Assembly (NCBI GenBank): GCA_937901285.1
Contig: CALCHI010000486.1
Span: 1 to 24,402 of the forward strand
Direction of reading: 5' to 3'
Source of the DNA: UBA8437 sp003445035
GTDB taxonomy: Bacteria > Planctomycetota > Planctomycetia > Planctomycetales > Planctomycetaceae
DNA length: 24,402 bases
Each line of letters opens with the position of its first letter. Positions within the stretch are counted from its first letter, which is position 1. Below, piece by piece: positions 1 to 7,476 of this stretch. The notes under the pieces are model-generated. The model saw only the letters and a program-made list of their open reading frames with translations. It searched no databases and was not told the DNA's origin. Made by a program: the position numbers and the translations under genes.

Positions 1-566
1 GCCCACACCAGCAGGAATGCCAGCGAACCCAGTCCGATGATGGCTGCCATCGGGTTGAGACCGGACACGGTGGACTGAATCTGGGAGAGTGAGTTCAGGT
101 CGCTGATGCCCAGGGCCGCATCATGGCCGATCACCTTCGGGGCCATTTTGAGAATCAGGATCACACCGATTGCGGCGAGTAACCCCTTGATGACGCTGAT
201 CGGGAAATAGTTGGCGAGTGTTCCCGCACGGATGGCCCCGAGGGCCAACTGGATGACGCCCGCCAGCAGCACGGCGACCAGGAAGGCCTGGAAGGAGCCG
301 AGTGAGGCGATCTGGGATGCGACGACGGCGGTCAGGCCGGCCGCCGGCCCGCTGACACTCGTGTGCGATCCGCTGAGGACCGCCACGACAAGCCCACCGA
401 CGATTCCGGCCAGGAGGCCGGAAAACAACGGGGCATCTGATGCCTCGGCGATTCCCAGGCAGAGTGGCAATGCCACCAGGAAAACCAGGAGTCCGGAGAG
501 GAGATCCTGGGGATAGAAACGACGCGAGGTGTCGGGCGAGTCGGGGTGTGGGGCAAGATCAGTCAT
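1..566 (-). CDS. SulP-family inorganic anion transporter, N-terminal part
   Basis: Reading the minus strand from an ATG at 566 gives 188 codons with no stop before the window edge, so only the N-terminal third is present. The product is a polytopic inner-membrane protein. It shows the SulP opening: a short polar N-terminus, then 'DLLSGLLVFLVALPLCLGIA' (about residues 21-40), glycine-rich 'GLLAGIVGGLVVAVLSGS', and the hallmark 'SVSGPAAGLTAVVA' (about 70-83). SulP proteins move sulfate, bicarbonate or related anions, usually with a C-terminal STAS domain, which would lie outside the window. The 'LPLCLGIA...SVSGPAAGLTA' variant is often found beside carbonic anhydrases, so bicarbonate is one possibility, but the substrate cannot be decided here. 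There is no strong Shine-Dalgarno before the ATG, so the start is chosen from the family-like N-terminus. Confidence 0.93.
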   Translation of the reverse strand, partial: MTDLAPHPDSPDTSRRFYPQDLLSGLLVFLVALPLCLGIAEASDAPLFSGLLAGIVGGLVVAVLSGSHTSVSGPAAGLTAVVASQIASLGSFQAFLVAVLLAGVIQLALGAIRAGTLANYFPISVIKGLLAAIGVILILKMAPKVIGHDAALGISDLNSLSQIQSTVSGLNPMAAIIGLGSLAFLLVW

Positions 567-728
567 CGAAAGTCACCGAAGGGAACGAGGCTATCGTCGG
601 CAAGAGTGGAGACCCTGGCGACGTCACACTGCAGGGGATGAACGGCTCATCTTGCAGATTCCGGAAGTCATTCCGTGCGTCGGAAATGACGGGGGCCGGA
701 TGCAACGTCGCTGGCGTGATTCCGGCGA

Positions 729-1082
729 CTAGCAGGTCATCGGCGCTGACAGCCCGTTGGGTAACGAGTGGCCTGATCGAGGTGGGGCGAGTCGGTTCAG
801 CGAACGCTCGATGCGAGAGGTGGTGGCGAAGACGGCAACAGGTCGAGGTGACAATTGACGCCCCCGACGCCTGAATGCCAAGAGGTCCGAAGACTCGGAT
901 GATTCCTTCGACTCTCTCTCCTCGCTTTCTTCGATCGGAATCTCCGAATCCTCGATCGAGATTTGTGCGGGAACCGGCGCTCCGAGTGACAGAAGGCACC
1001 AGATTGTGGACAGCAGGATCCGCAAACCGGGGTGTTTTCCGGTGTGAGTGTCAGAAAGTGATCTGTCCATCTTCACAGACAT
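729..1082 (-). CDS. Possible small secreted protein of unknown function
   Basis: An ATG at 1082 opens a 117-residue frame; TTG at 1130 and ATG at 1070 are alternative starts. The reason to keep it is the N-terminus: a basic segment, a hydrophobic core 'ILLSTIWCLLSLG' and an Ala-X-Ala-like cleavage site 'APVPAQ', which is a convincing Sec signal peptide. The mature part starts acidic and serine-rich ('EDSEIPIEESEERESKESS'), then becomes basic and low in character. No domain is recognised, and no Shine-Dalgarno precedes any of the starts. The quality drop after about residue 65, together with an open frame in the next phase (559-999), leaves room for a frameshifted or decayed secreted-protein gene. 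It could also be spurious. Confidence 0.3.
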   Translation of the reverse strand: MSVKMDRSLSDTHTGKHPGLRILLSTIWCLLSLGAPVPAQISIEDSEIPIEESEERESKESSESSDLLAFRRRGRQLSPRPVAVFATTSRIERSLNRLAPPRSGHSLPNGLSAPMTC

Positions 1083-1202
1083 GGAGCCAAGTGGGTGACT
1101 TCGTGTGCTGGAACCAATCTCAATGGTCAAAAAAATAGTTGTTTTTGTGTGGGTTCGTCAACAAGAGATGTGATTTTTCGAGGCATGTCTCGAATCGGTG
1201 CT

Positions 1203-1227
1203 GTTGGAACAAGATGGTTATTCCAAC
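1203..1227. repeat. Inverted repeats downstream of the ABM gene
   Basis: GTTGGAA (1203-1209) is repeated inverted as TTCCAAC (1221-1227) around an 11-base loop, and a second one, TTCGAG (1177-1182) with CTCGAA (1189-1194), lies close by. Both sit about 100-150 bases beyond the stop of the minus-strand ABM gene, in AT-richer DNA. Neither is followed by a T-run on the minus strand, so they are not textbook terminators, but they could form transcript 3'-end hairpins. Confidence 0.35.
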
Positions 1228-1328
1228 CGGCTGACATCCGCTGGGCTGGGCCACGCCGTGAGCGGATCCGGCCAACGCGTGGCCCGTTGTCCGAACCGGT
1301 GTTCCCGGGCGTTCGTTTCGCAGCCTGA

Positions 1329-1637
1329 TCAGGCCGGTTGCAGTACCTGGAGGTTCATGCCGGTCACCAGGTCCTTGACCTGTTCGCGGTAGCTGCCCAT
1401 GTGCGGGGCGACCAGATGGGCGTTGAGAGCCTCAAGGCTCTCCCACTTTTCGACCACCACCACGGTGTTGTCGCGAAGTGGGGCCTGTTTTTCGATTTCG
1501 GTGACGGCGTCGACGGCCGGGCCGTATTCCAGGCATCCTTCCTCGGCTCGCACCAGCGGGACAACCTGCTGGAATGCGGCCAGGAAATCGTCACGTCGCC
1601 CTTCGGCCAATTCGATGGTTGCCAGAACAAAGATCAT
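1329..1637 (-). CDS. Antibiotic-biosynthesis-monooxygenase (ABM) domain protein, quinol monooxygenase-like
   Basis: This 102-residue single-domain protein has the size and pattern of the dimeric alpha+beta barrel ABM/YgiN family: an opening strand 'MIFVLATIELAEG', the helix 'DDFLAAFQQVVPLVRAEEGC', the strand and helix 'TVVVVEKWESLEALNAHL', and the closing 'APHMGSYREQVKDLV'. Relatives oxidise quinols or polyketide-type phenols without a cofactor, or act as small-molecule guards; the substrate is not inferable. The protein has no signal peptide and should be cytoplasmic. The ATG at 1637 is preceded by a good purine-rich site (GGGAGAG). It lies 73 bases behind the GH32/43-like gene on the same strand and may be its co-transcribed last gene, although the functional link is unclear. 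Confidence 0.88.
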   Translation of the reverse strand: MIFVLATIELAEGRRDDFLAAFQQVVPLVRAEEGCLEYGPAVDAVTEIEKQAPLRDNTVVVVEKWESLEALNAHLVAPHMGSYREQVKDLVTGMNLQVLQPA

Positions 1638-1710
1638 CGTCGTGCTCTCCCGGTTGTGATAAGCGGCCCATGTTGGTTGTGGTGGGCCTCAGAGGTCAAG
1701 CCGTCCGGCG

Positions 1711-3279
1711 TCATTGGGAACGGCGAATCGATGGGGTGAACGAATACAACTTCGATCTGTCGAGATGAAAGCGAAGACGAATCGGCTTCCCCTGGATCTG
1801 ACGGCAGTCTGTCTGTCCCTTCCACTTCAACGGGTGTCGCAGGCTGTCGCCGTGAAATGGCTGGCAGTCCAGGGCCGTGAATCCAGGGATCGGCCGCCCG
1901 TCGGCCTCGAGCACCTCGACTCGCAACGAGCCCCGGCGAGCGTCCGCGTTGACGAGAATCTCGTTGCCCACGAACACGAACGGGCGGGTGGTCAGGACTC
2001 CCGTCTCCGCATCAGGCCGCGGTTCCACCGAGACGAAACCGTCCAGCCTCAGCGTGGCCAGCCCGATACCGCTCTTGGGTGGACGGTCATCCCCGTGGTA
2101 ATTCGACCAGTGTCGACTGCCGAGGCCGGTGTAGTAGATCCAGATCTTGTCGTCGAAAACAACCGGGGCCTGGTAGGCGTAGAGTTGGCCCCAATCCCAC
2201 TCCTTCTTGTGTTTCCCGTACTGCAGAAACACCTGTTTCCTGGCGATGGATTTCCAGTCCAGGTCTTTCGAGAGGTCGGCGTGGGGAATCATCCCGGTGG
2301 AACCGACCCGGTTCCAGGTGATGCCGTTGCGACTGAAGGCCAACTGCACGTTCACCTTGTCCTGAAACAGCTTGTCCTTGGGGATCGGTCCCAGCGTCTC
2401 CCAGTTGTACATGTTGATCAGGCCAATGAAACAACCGGCATACGCGAGAACTTTCATCCCGTACGGGGCACTCCGGAAGGGCTGATCCAGTTTCTCTTCA
2501 CCGGGAGTGAACACCGTCACCTTGGGCGACCAGTTGACGAAGTCGCGGCTTTCGATCCTGGCGATTCCGCGGATGTTGGGAGGGCCGGTTCTCACGAAGC
2601 CCAGGTAACTTCTTCGTGTCGGGTCCCACACGGGGACACTCTGCGTGTCACCAAACGGGATCAACGGGTTGCGGGGCTCGGCGGTCCAGGTGATCCCGTC
2701 GGCCGAATAGGCGGCTCCCAACTGCAGGCTCTTGGAGGTCCCGTCGGGATGGCTGTTGTAGAGCATCTTGTAGCGGCGGGCAGGATTGCCGTCGTGGAGG
2801 TCTTTCATGACACCCTGGCCGGCGAATCCGGATGCGCCTCGCGGAGGGCGAATCCGGTTGGTCTTTTCCGTCTTGTTGATGAGCGGTTTTTTCCAGTCCA
2901 CGCCGTTGATGGAGGTCATGTAGGCGTAGAGCCCCGTCGTGGCAGCCAGTTCCTTTCCCTTGTGTTTCCAGAGATGGACCCACGCCTTGAAAAGCCTGTC
3001 CTGGCTGTCGTAGATGACCGTGCCGTTGGCGTAGAAGGCATGTTCCTCCCACGGAAGATTGGGGACGACGAGCGGATTGCGTCGGTGCTTCACCGGTCGG
3101 TTGAGCACCTTGGTGAGACCGCGCATCTCATCGATGATGTGGTCGTCGATGAACAACTGCCTGCCGGAGAGCCGGCCGACGGTCCCCTGCGGAGACCGAA
3201 CCGCTGCGGCGTCGGACACGCCGGACGAAACGGCCAACACCACGCTTGCCGTGGCGAGCAGACGCAAGGGCTGGCTCAT
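1711..3279 (-). CDS. Secreted GH32/GH43-like five-bladed beta-propeller protein
   Basis: The 522-residue product has a Sec signal peptide (about residues 1-25, ending 'SDAAA'). The mature part begins with 'GRQLFIDDHIID' (39-50) and continues with propeller motifs typical of the invertase/arabinanase superfamily: 'GTVIYDSQDRLFKAW', 'MTSINGVDWKKP', 'RRYKMLYN', 'AYSADGITWTAEP', 'VPVWDPTRRSYLGF' and 'VQLAFSRNGITWNRVG'. It ends in a beta-rich C-terminal region, 'SGIGLATLRLDGFVSVE' to the stop. The 7477-10071 protein repeats all these motifs, so the two are paralogues. Family relatives hydrolyse or bind glycans; the catalytic residues cannot be assigned by eye. A GAGGA site lies about 11 bases before the ATG at 3279. 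It follows the CotH gene by 126 bases on the same strand and is probably co-transcribed with it. Confidence 0.85.
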   Translation of the reverse strand: MSQPLRLLATASVVLAVSSGVSDAAAVRSPQGTVGRLSGRQLFIDDHIIDEMRGLTKVLNRPVKHRRNPLVVPNLPWEEHAFYANGTVIYDSQDRLFKAWVHLWKHKGKELAATTGLYAYMTSINGVDWKKPLINKTEKTNRIRPPRGASGFAGQGVMKDLHDGNPARRYKMLYNSHPDGTSKSLQLGAAYSADGITWTAEPRNPLIPFGDTQSVPVWDPTRRSYLGFVRTGPPNIRGIARIESRDFVNWSPKVTVFTPGEEKLDQPFRSAPYGMKVLAYAGCFIGLINMYNWETLGPIPKDKLFQDKVNVQLAFSRNGITWNRVGSTGMIPHADLSKDLDWKSIARKQVFLQYGKHKKEWDWGQLYAYQAPVVFDDKIWIYYTGLGSRHWSNYHGDDRPPKSGIGLATLRLDGFVSVEPRPDAETGVLTTRPFVFVGNEILVNADARRGSLRVEVLEADGRPIPGFTALDCQPFHGDSLRHPLKWKGQTDCRQIQGKPIRLRFHLDRSKLYSFTPSIRRSQ

Positions 3280-3355
3280 TGTCGGTCATTCCTCGAAATC
3301 GGAAACCCGGGCACGGTTCGGTTCGCGGACGTGTGAACCGGGCGGTGTACGTTGT

Positions 3356-3400
3356 GTGGTTCTGTCGTATCGGGAAGCGAGGTCGTAGAGACAGGACCAC
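3356..3400 (-). repeat. Hairpin just after the CotH stop codon
   Basis: GTGGTTCTGTC (3356-3366) pairs with GACAGGACCAC (3390-3400): 11 positions with one T-G mismatch and a 23-base loop. On the minus-strand transcript it starts five bases after the CotH-gene stop and lies about 80 bases before the next start codon. There is no T-run after it. It could therefore be an intercistronic processing or mRNA-stability element, or a weak attenuator that sets the relative output of the two genes. Confidence 0.4.
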
Positions 3401-3405
3401 TAAGT

Positions 3406-6400
3406 CTATTGCGGAGATAACGGTGCGGTCATGTTCAAATCGCGGTGGCTCCACGAGCCGTTGAAAGACAATTCGTGGAGATGTCCTTCCCGGCCCCGGT
3501 ACAAGTAGTAACGAGAGCCGTTCTGAGTGGACAGCAGGCCCACGGGATCTCCGGAGGCCGGAGGGGCTCCGGTGAGCTTCGTGGGAATGGTCAATTGCCA
3601 GGACCCGTTGGTCAGAACCGCTTCCTGGATCTGGCCAGAGACATCACGGAAGGCGAGGAAGTGGTTGCCATCTGGGGTGGCGTGAAGGGCACAGGGGTTA
3701 CCCGCGACCTGTTGCGGAGGTGACCCAATCGGCTCCAGGCGTCGGAAACGCTGGCCGACGTCGGTGGCCTGAACGAGCGTGTTCCGCGGTCCTTGATAGG
3801 TCCGGTAATTCGGTCGTTTTTTTTCTTCATGGGCAAAGTAAAACGGTTTGTGAGAGGGCCACTTCTCCGGTGCGCGGAAGACAATGCGGCGTTTGCCTTC
3901 GTGGCTGAAACCGATCGAAATTCCCGTTGCCGGCAGCCGATGAATGAGTCTCGGTCTCCAACTGCGGCGATCCGTCTTGAGCTCTCCCAGCGAGAGTGTC
4001 TGTTCACACGCCGCACCAAACACCGTCACGTAGGTCACATGGATGGTCCCGGCACTACGAGATACGGCGATGTTGCCGGCGGGCCGCGGAGCGGCGAGTA
4101 GCCCGTGGTGTTTCCATTCCCCGTCAAACCAGAGTTCCCGCAACGCTGCCCTGCGGTCGGCGTAGAAAATGTGTGGCACACCGTCGATGACGATCACCGA
4201 GGGATCACAGCCCGCCTCGGGAACACCGATTTCGGTGGTGAGATCGGCATGACGCCAGGTTCCCGCATCAGAACCCGCCGTGGACCTGGACAGCACGTGC
4301 AGATGTCCTGAGGCGTCCCGGTAAACGACTCGTCGTCCTTTTGCGCCAAGCGTGTAGATCGCCGGACGCCCGGTTGCCGGAGGACTCTTGGCCAATTGGC
4401 TGATGGAGGTGTCCGGTTCACGGCTTCCGTCGGGATGGAGAGAGAACTCGCGGAGACGACCGTCATCGCTTCTGTGGACCACGTGCCGATGGCCGTTCTC
4501 GTCTTCGGCCATTGCCACACGATCTTCAGTGCCGGCCGAAAGCCGGTGCGAGAAGTAGGCGTCGGTCGACGCCTGCAGGTGTTTGCCGGCTGCGCGAACG
4601 AACGTCTCGACCTCGGCAATTTGCTCGTGCCACCGCCGCTTCCCGTACTTGCGTCTTTCGAATTCGTACTCGATGTCGGTCGCAATCCGGTCCCGATGCC
4701 GGCGGGTCTGCCGAAGAGCATTGTCCGGGCGGAGCGCGCCGGCCAGGTGTCGGCGGACTTCTTTCTGGTAGTACTCGCAGTAGCCGGGATTTCCGAGCAG
4801 TGCGAAAAAAAGCTTCCGGCTCATTCCGTGCCCGTAGCCGCCGCCACTGTCAATGAAAGCGTAGGGGTCGACGTCGTGTCGATAAGGACCACCTCCCAGC
4901 CCCCATTCGGCATCCCAGCAGAGGAAGATCCACTTGCCGTCGGGAATGCGCCGAGCCGCGTACCAGTTGTTGTGTGGCCAGTCGAGATTCAGTGTCCAGA
5001 GATTCAGGATGACATAGGAGGTGAAGTTCTTGATATCGACGCGTTTGGCCAGTTCGTCGTAGTTGGCCTGGTTGGAGAAGTCTGTCGAACTGATGAAATC
5101 CCTCAGTTCATCCCAACCTTTCCGGGTACCGCTAAGGACGGTGTTACCGGTCTTGATCACTTCGTACTGTCCGGGGCCGAGGTGTGAGATGAAGAACTCC
5201 TCGTCCATCCTCTCGACCACGTTGTACACGCCGTGGTCGTCAGAGTTGATCAGCAGGATGTACCAGGTGCCGTTGGAAGCCAGTCCTCCCATGTCGGTTT
5301 GCAGGTCGCGGGTCACTTGGTCACGGATGTAGGCACCGTGGGAGCGTCCGTCACCGAAATTGGCGCGTAAGACCAGCTTGTCGAAGTCCTTGACCTCCGC
5401 CTCGGGAATGATGGCATGTTTGACGCGACCGTCGCCGTAGACCTTGCGGAAGTAGAGGCGGTAGGACTTCTTGGTTTCGATGCCGCCACGACGACCGGCG
5501 CCGCCGTGAAGCCGGAATCCGAGTCCGGTGGCCACAACACGTTTTCCGGCTGGTGAGAAGATTTCCAGAAAGGCCGGACGTTCGCTCCCACGGCCCTTGC
5601 CGCTTTTCTGGAGGTGCACGTCGAGAAAGTCTTCTGGTTTCAAGGAAATCGAGAGGACCGGCAGAGATGGGCGTCGACCCACCAGGTAGGTGGCCGAAAC
5701 GACTTGCCCAACCTGTTCCTGGCCAATGAAGGCCGCGGCGCGGAAGAGTGTCGTGGCGTCCAGGGTGACCGGGTCACGGTACAGGGGGCTCGATGCCGTC
5801 GGGTTCGAGCCATCGTGTGTGAACCGGATGTCGACAGCGGTTGAGGAATGTGGGGCGATGTGGACCTGGGTGCCGGGTTCGCAGCCACCCGGCGGCGGGG
5901 TGAAGGAGAGGCGGGCTGTTACAGGTTGAGGTTGCGGGGGGCCGGTGTTGGCCAGTCCCGGACTGGGCGTGAGAAAATATCCCCAGTTTGATCGTGTCGA
6001 CGCGATCCGTCCGAGAGACTGGTCTGCCACCTGGCGGGGGTATCTCACCTGGTCCGCGATGTTCCCATCGGGACTGATGAGATAGATCGTGTCACCGGAT
6101 TTATTGAGTCGGAAATTCGCGTGCAAGACCGTCGGGAGTGTGCCCAGTGCTGGTTTCAGTGACATGTCCGAACTGCCCCGATGCGTGTTCAGAGCCGCAA
6201 TGGCCAGCACGTTCTTGCCGGTGCGGAGCAGCCCGACATGCTTCGAGAGGTCAAAACGCTCCGAGCTTCCTGCCTCGTGCGAGCCCTCCGCAGTGCTGTT
6301 GAGACGGAGTTCTTCTTCGGGCGGGGGGGCGTTCACGGCCGCGACACGTGTTCCGTTCAGGTAGGCCACGAAGCCGTCGTCGTAGTCCACTTGCAGAACG

Positions 6401-7059
6401 ATTGCCTCAGACGCGAGTGGTTCTGTCAGTGTGAACGCATGCCGGAGCAGGACAACAGTCGTGCCGGCGGGGAACTGGGTCGCATCGTCGTCATCACCAT
6501 ATCCGAAGCCCGCCGGTCCCTCGGAGAACTGGCTGTCATCGAAGTCGACGGCCGTCCAGCCGGTGGGTGTCGACGGTTGGTCCGTGGCTTTCTCGTCAGC
6601 AGAGCCTGCCAGGTACTTCCAATTGGCGCCGGCTGGTATCAACGTCGTCTCGAAAGGGATTGTCGTGGCAGAGGCCTTCAAGGCTTCGGGTGCAAGAGAG
6701 ACACGGCCCAGGCCGGACATCCAAACCAGGCAGTGACCATCGGCCGCAACGAGATGGTTGGGGAGCGTCCACTTGTCGAGGATCTTGAGATCATTCGTCA
6801 GGCGGAAGCCGCCAAGGCGCAGTGGCTGCGGTCCGGAGTTGTGGAGTTCAATCCAGTCACTGCTCTGGCCTTCGTCGTCGATGCGATCGGCACGGTTCGA
6901 AGCGAGCAGTTCGTTCAACCGCAGGTGGCCAAGCGGTGGAGCTCCCGTCGGGGGAGGCCCGGTTGACTGGCCTTCACTGGCACCGTCGGTTCGTGACGGG
7001 AGGCCGTCATGGCAGCCAATCGCCGTTCCTATAACCAGAGATGCAAGCAGAACTCTCAT
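3406..7059 (-). CDS. Lipoprotein with lamin-tail, chitobiase-like, CotH kinase and C-terminal lectin-like propeller domains
   Basis: From the ATG at 7059 the product has 1217 residues. This start places a short hydrophobic segment and lipobox 'AIGC' (Cys16) correctly; a TTG at 7125 would add 22 residues. Domain order: lamin-tail domain first half (about 46-118, 'LRLNELLASNRAD', 'DWIELHNSG'); a jelly-roll-like insert (about 131-305, 'YGDDDD', 'DYDDGFVAYLNG'); lamin-tail second half (about 312-370, 'LHANFRLNKSGDTIYLIS'); a chitobiase C-terminal-like domain (about 382-460, 'FTHDGSNPTASSPLY'); a CotH kinase fold (about 465-840) with 'LDWPHNNWYA' (Asp693, Asn698) and 'WDAEWGLG' (Asp716); and about seven degenerate propeller repeats (about 850-1217), the last reading 'YRGREGHLHEL' and 'GSWSHRDL'. 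CotH proteins phosphorylate secreted proteins; the target here is unknown. It is the first gene of the left arm of the glycan cluster. Confidence 0.9.
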   Translation of the reverse strand: MRVLLASLVIGTAIGCHDGLPSRTDGASEGQSTGPPPTGAPPLGHLRLNELLASNRADRIDDEGQSSDWIELHNSGPQPLRLGGFRLTNDLKILDKWTLPNHLVAADGHCLVWMSGLGRVSLAPEALKASATTIPFETTLIPAGANWKYLAGSADEKATDQPSTPTGWTAVDFDDSQFSEGPAGFGYGDDDDATQFPAGTTVVLLRHAFTLTEPLASEAIVLQVDYDDGFVAYLNGTRVAAVNAPPPEEELRLNSTAEGSHEAGSSERFDLSKHVGLLRTGKNVLAIAALNTHRGSSDMSLKPALGTLPTVLHANFRLNKSGDTIYLISPDGNIADQVRYPRQVADQSLGRIASTRSNWGYFLTPSPGLANTGPPQPQPVTARLSFTPPPGGCEPGTQVHIAPHSSTAVDIRFTHDGSNPTASSPLYRDPVTLDATTLFRAAAFIGQEQVGQVVSATYLVGRRPSLPVLSISLKPEDFLDVHLQKSGKGRGSERPAFLEIFSPAGKRVVATGLGFRLHGGAGRRGGIETKKSYRLYFRKVYGDGRVKHAIIPEAEVKDFDKLVLRANFGDGRSHGAYIRDQVTRDLQTDMGGLASNGTWYILLINSDDHGVYNVVERMDEEFFISHLGPGQYEVIKTGNTVLSGTRKGWDELRDFISSTDFSNQANYDELAKRVDIKNFTSYVILNLWTLNLDWPHNNWYAARRIPDGKWIFLCWDAEWGLGGGPYRHDVDPYAFIDSGGGYGHGMSRKLFFALLGNPGYCEYYQKEVRRHLAGALRPDNALRQTRRHRDRIATDIEYEFERRKYGKRRWHEQIAEVETFVRAAGKHLQASTDAYFSHRLSAGTEDRVAMAEDENGHRHVVHRSDDGRLREFSLHPDGSREPDTSISQLAKSPPATGRPAIYTLGAKGRRVVYRDASGHLHVLSRSTAGSDAGTWRHADLTTEIGVPEAGCDPSVIVIDGVPHIFYADRRAALRELWFDGEWKHHGLLAAPRPAGNIAVSRSAGTIHVTYVTVFGAACEQTLSLGELKTDRRSWRPRLIHRLPATGISIGFSHEGKRRIVFRAPEKWPSHKPFYFAHEEKKRPNYRTYQGPRNTLVQATDVGQRFRRLEPIGSPPQQVAGNPCALHATPDGNHFLAFRDVSGQIQEAVLTNGSWQLTIPTKLTGAPPASGDPVGLLSTQNGSRYYLYRGREGHLHELSFNGSWSHRDLNMTAPLSPQ

Positions 7060-7476
7060 CAGATGGTTCCAGGATCGACTGACACGAACAGTCCTCGGTT
7101 TGCCCTGCCCGTCACAGGGGTTCAAACAAGTATCAGCCCCGTATTAAAACGGATCACCCGGTTGCCGCCAATCTCGTCGTCGTTTCACGGTGGGATTCCC
7201 CCGCCAAACGTGCAACTTGTCTGTCGTGGTGAATCGGTCTTGATCCGGAAAACGAACGAGAGGAGCATCTTCAACGCGACGCCACGGCGAGACTCTGCTC
7301 CAGCCAAAACCGGACGCGGTTGGCACGCAGGTGGGTCGCACGTGCAGAGATTGCTTGTGGAGCCGGACTGCGGACCTGAGAACCGTGCGGTGCGGAAACG
7401 GCCAGTGTAGACTGGCCGGAAATCGAGGTTATGCCAGGCACCGCCGGTGTCCTGCGCCACAAGCGACTGGTGATCC
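7060..7476. other. Divergent intergenic region of the glycan cluster
   Basis: These 417 bases separate the starts of the minus-strand CotH gene and the plus-strand LamG-propeller gene, so they should hold both promoters. The only clear structure is the 20-base inverted repeat at 7399-7418. Overlapping open frames (for example the minus frame 7185-7826) lack family motifs and are read as shadows. I do not see a recognisable riboswitch or sigma-factor consensus. Confidence 0.7.
7399..7418. promoter_or_regulatory. Perfect 8+4+8 inverted repeat, candidate operator or leader hairpin
   Basis: CGGCCAGT (7399-7406) and ACTGGCCG (7411-7418) are perfect inverted copies around GTAG, flanked on both sides by GAAA-like bases. 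It ends 58 bases before the ATG at 7477. The position in a divergent promoter region and the symmetry suit a dimeric repressor or activator. As RNA it would be a stable tetraloop hairpin in the leader of the right-arm operon. No T-run follows, so it is not a terminator. Confidence 0.45.

Larger units (their letters stand above)
567..1328. other. Long stretch without a confident gene
   Basis: These 762 bases lie between the start of the SulP gene and the stop of the ABM monooxygenase, both on the minus strand. Several overlapping open frames exist, as expected in GC-rich DNA, but none has a clear family signature. The only candidate I retain is a short minus-strand frame with a plausible signal peptide (729-1082). 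Another minus frame (559-999) ends in a TGA that overlaps the SulP ATG, but has no recognisable motif and no signal peptide. The part at 1131-1330 is relatively AT-rich and holds two small inverted repeats. The stretch probably contains the SulP promoter and the 3' end of the ABM transcript. Confidence 0.6.

Noticed and set aside
1714..3336. 540-codon plus-strand open frame opposite the GH32/43-like gene
   Set aside because: It mirrors the real gene almost exactly, has no domain motif, and its composition is that of an antisense shadow in GC-rich DNA. The minus-strand product has a signal peptide and a clear paralogue.
4396..5187. 263-codon plus-strand frame inside the CotH gene
   Set aside because: Antisense shadow; the minus frame encodes the conserved kinase motifs here.
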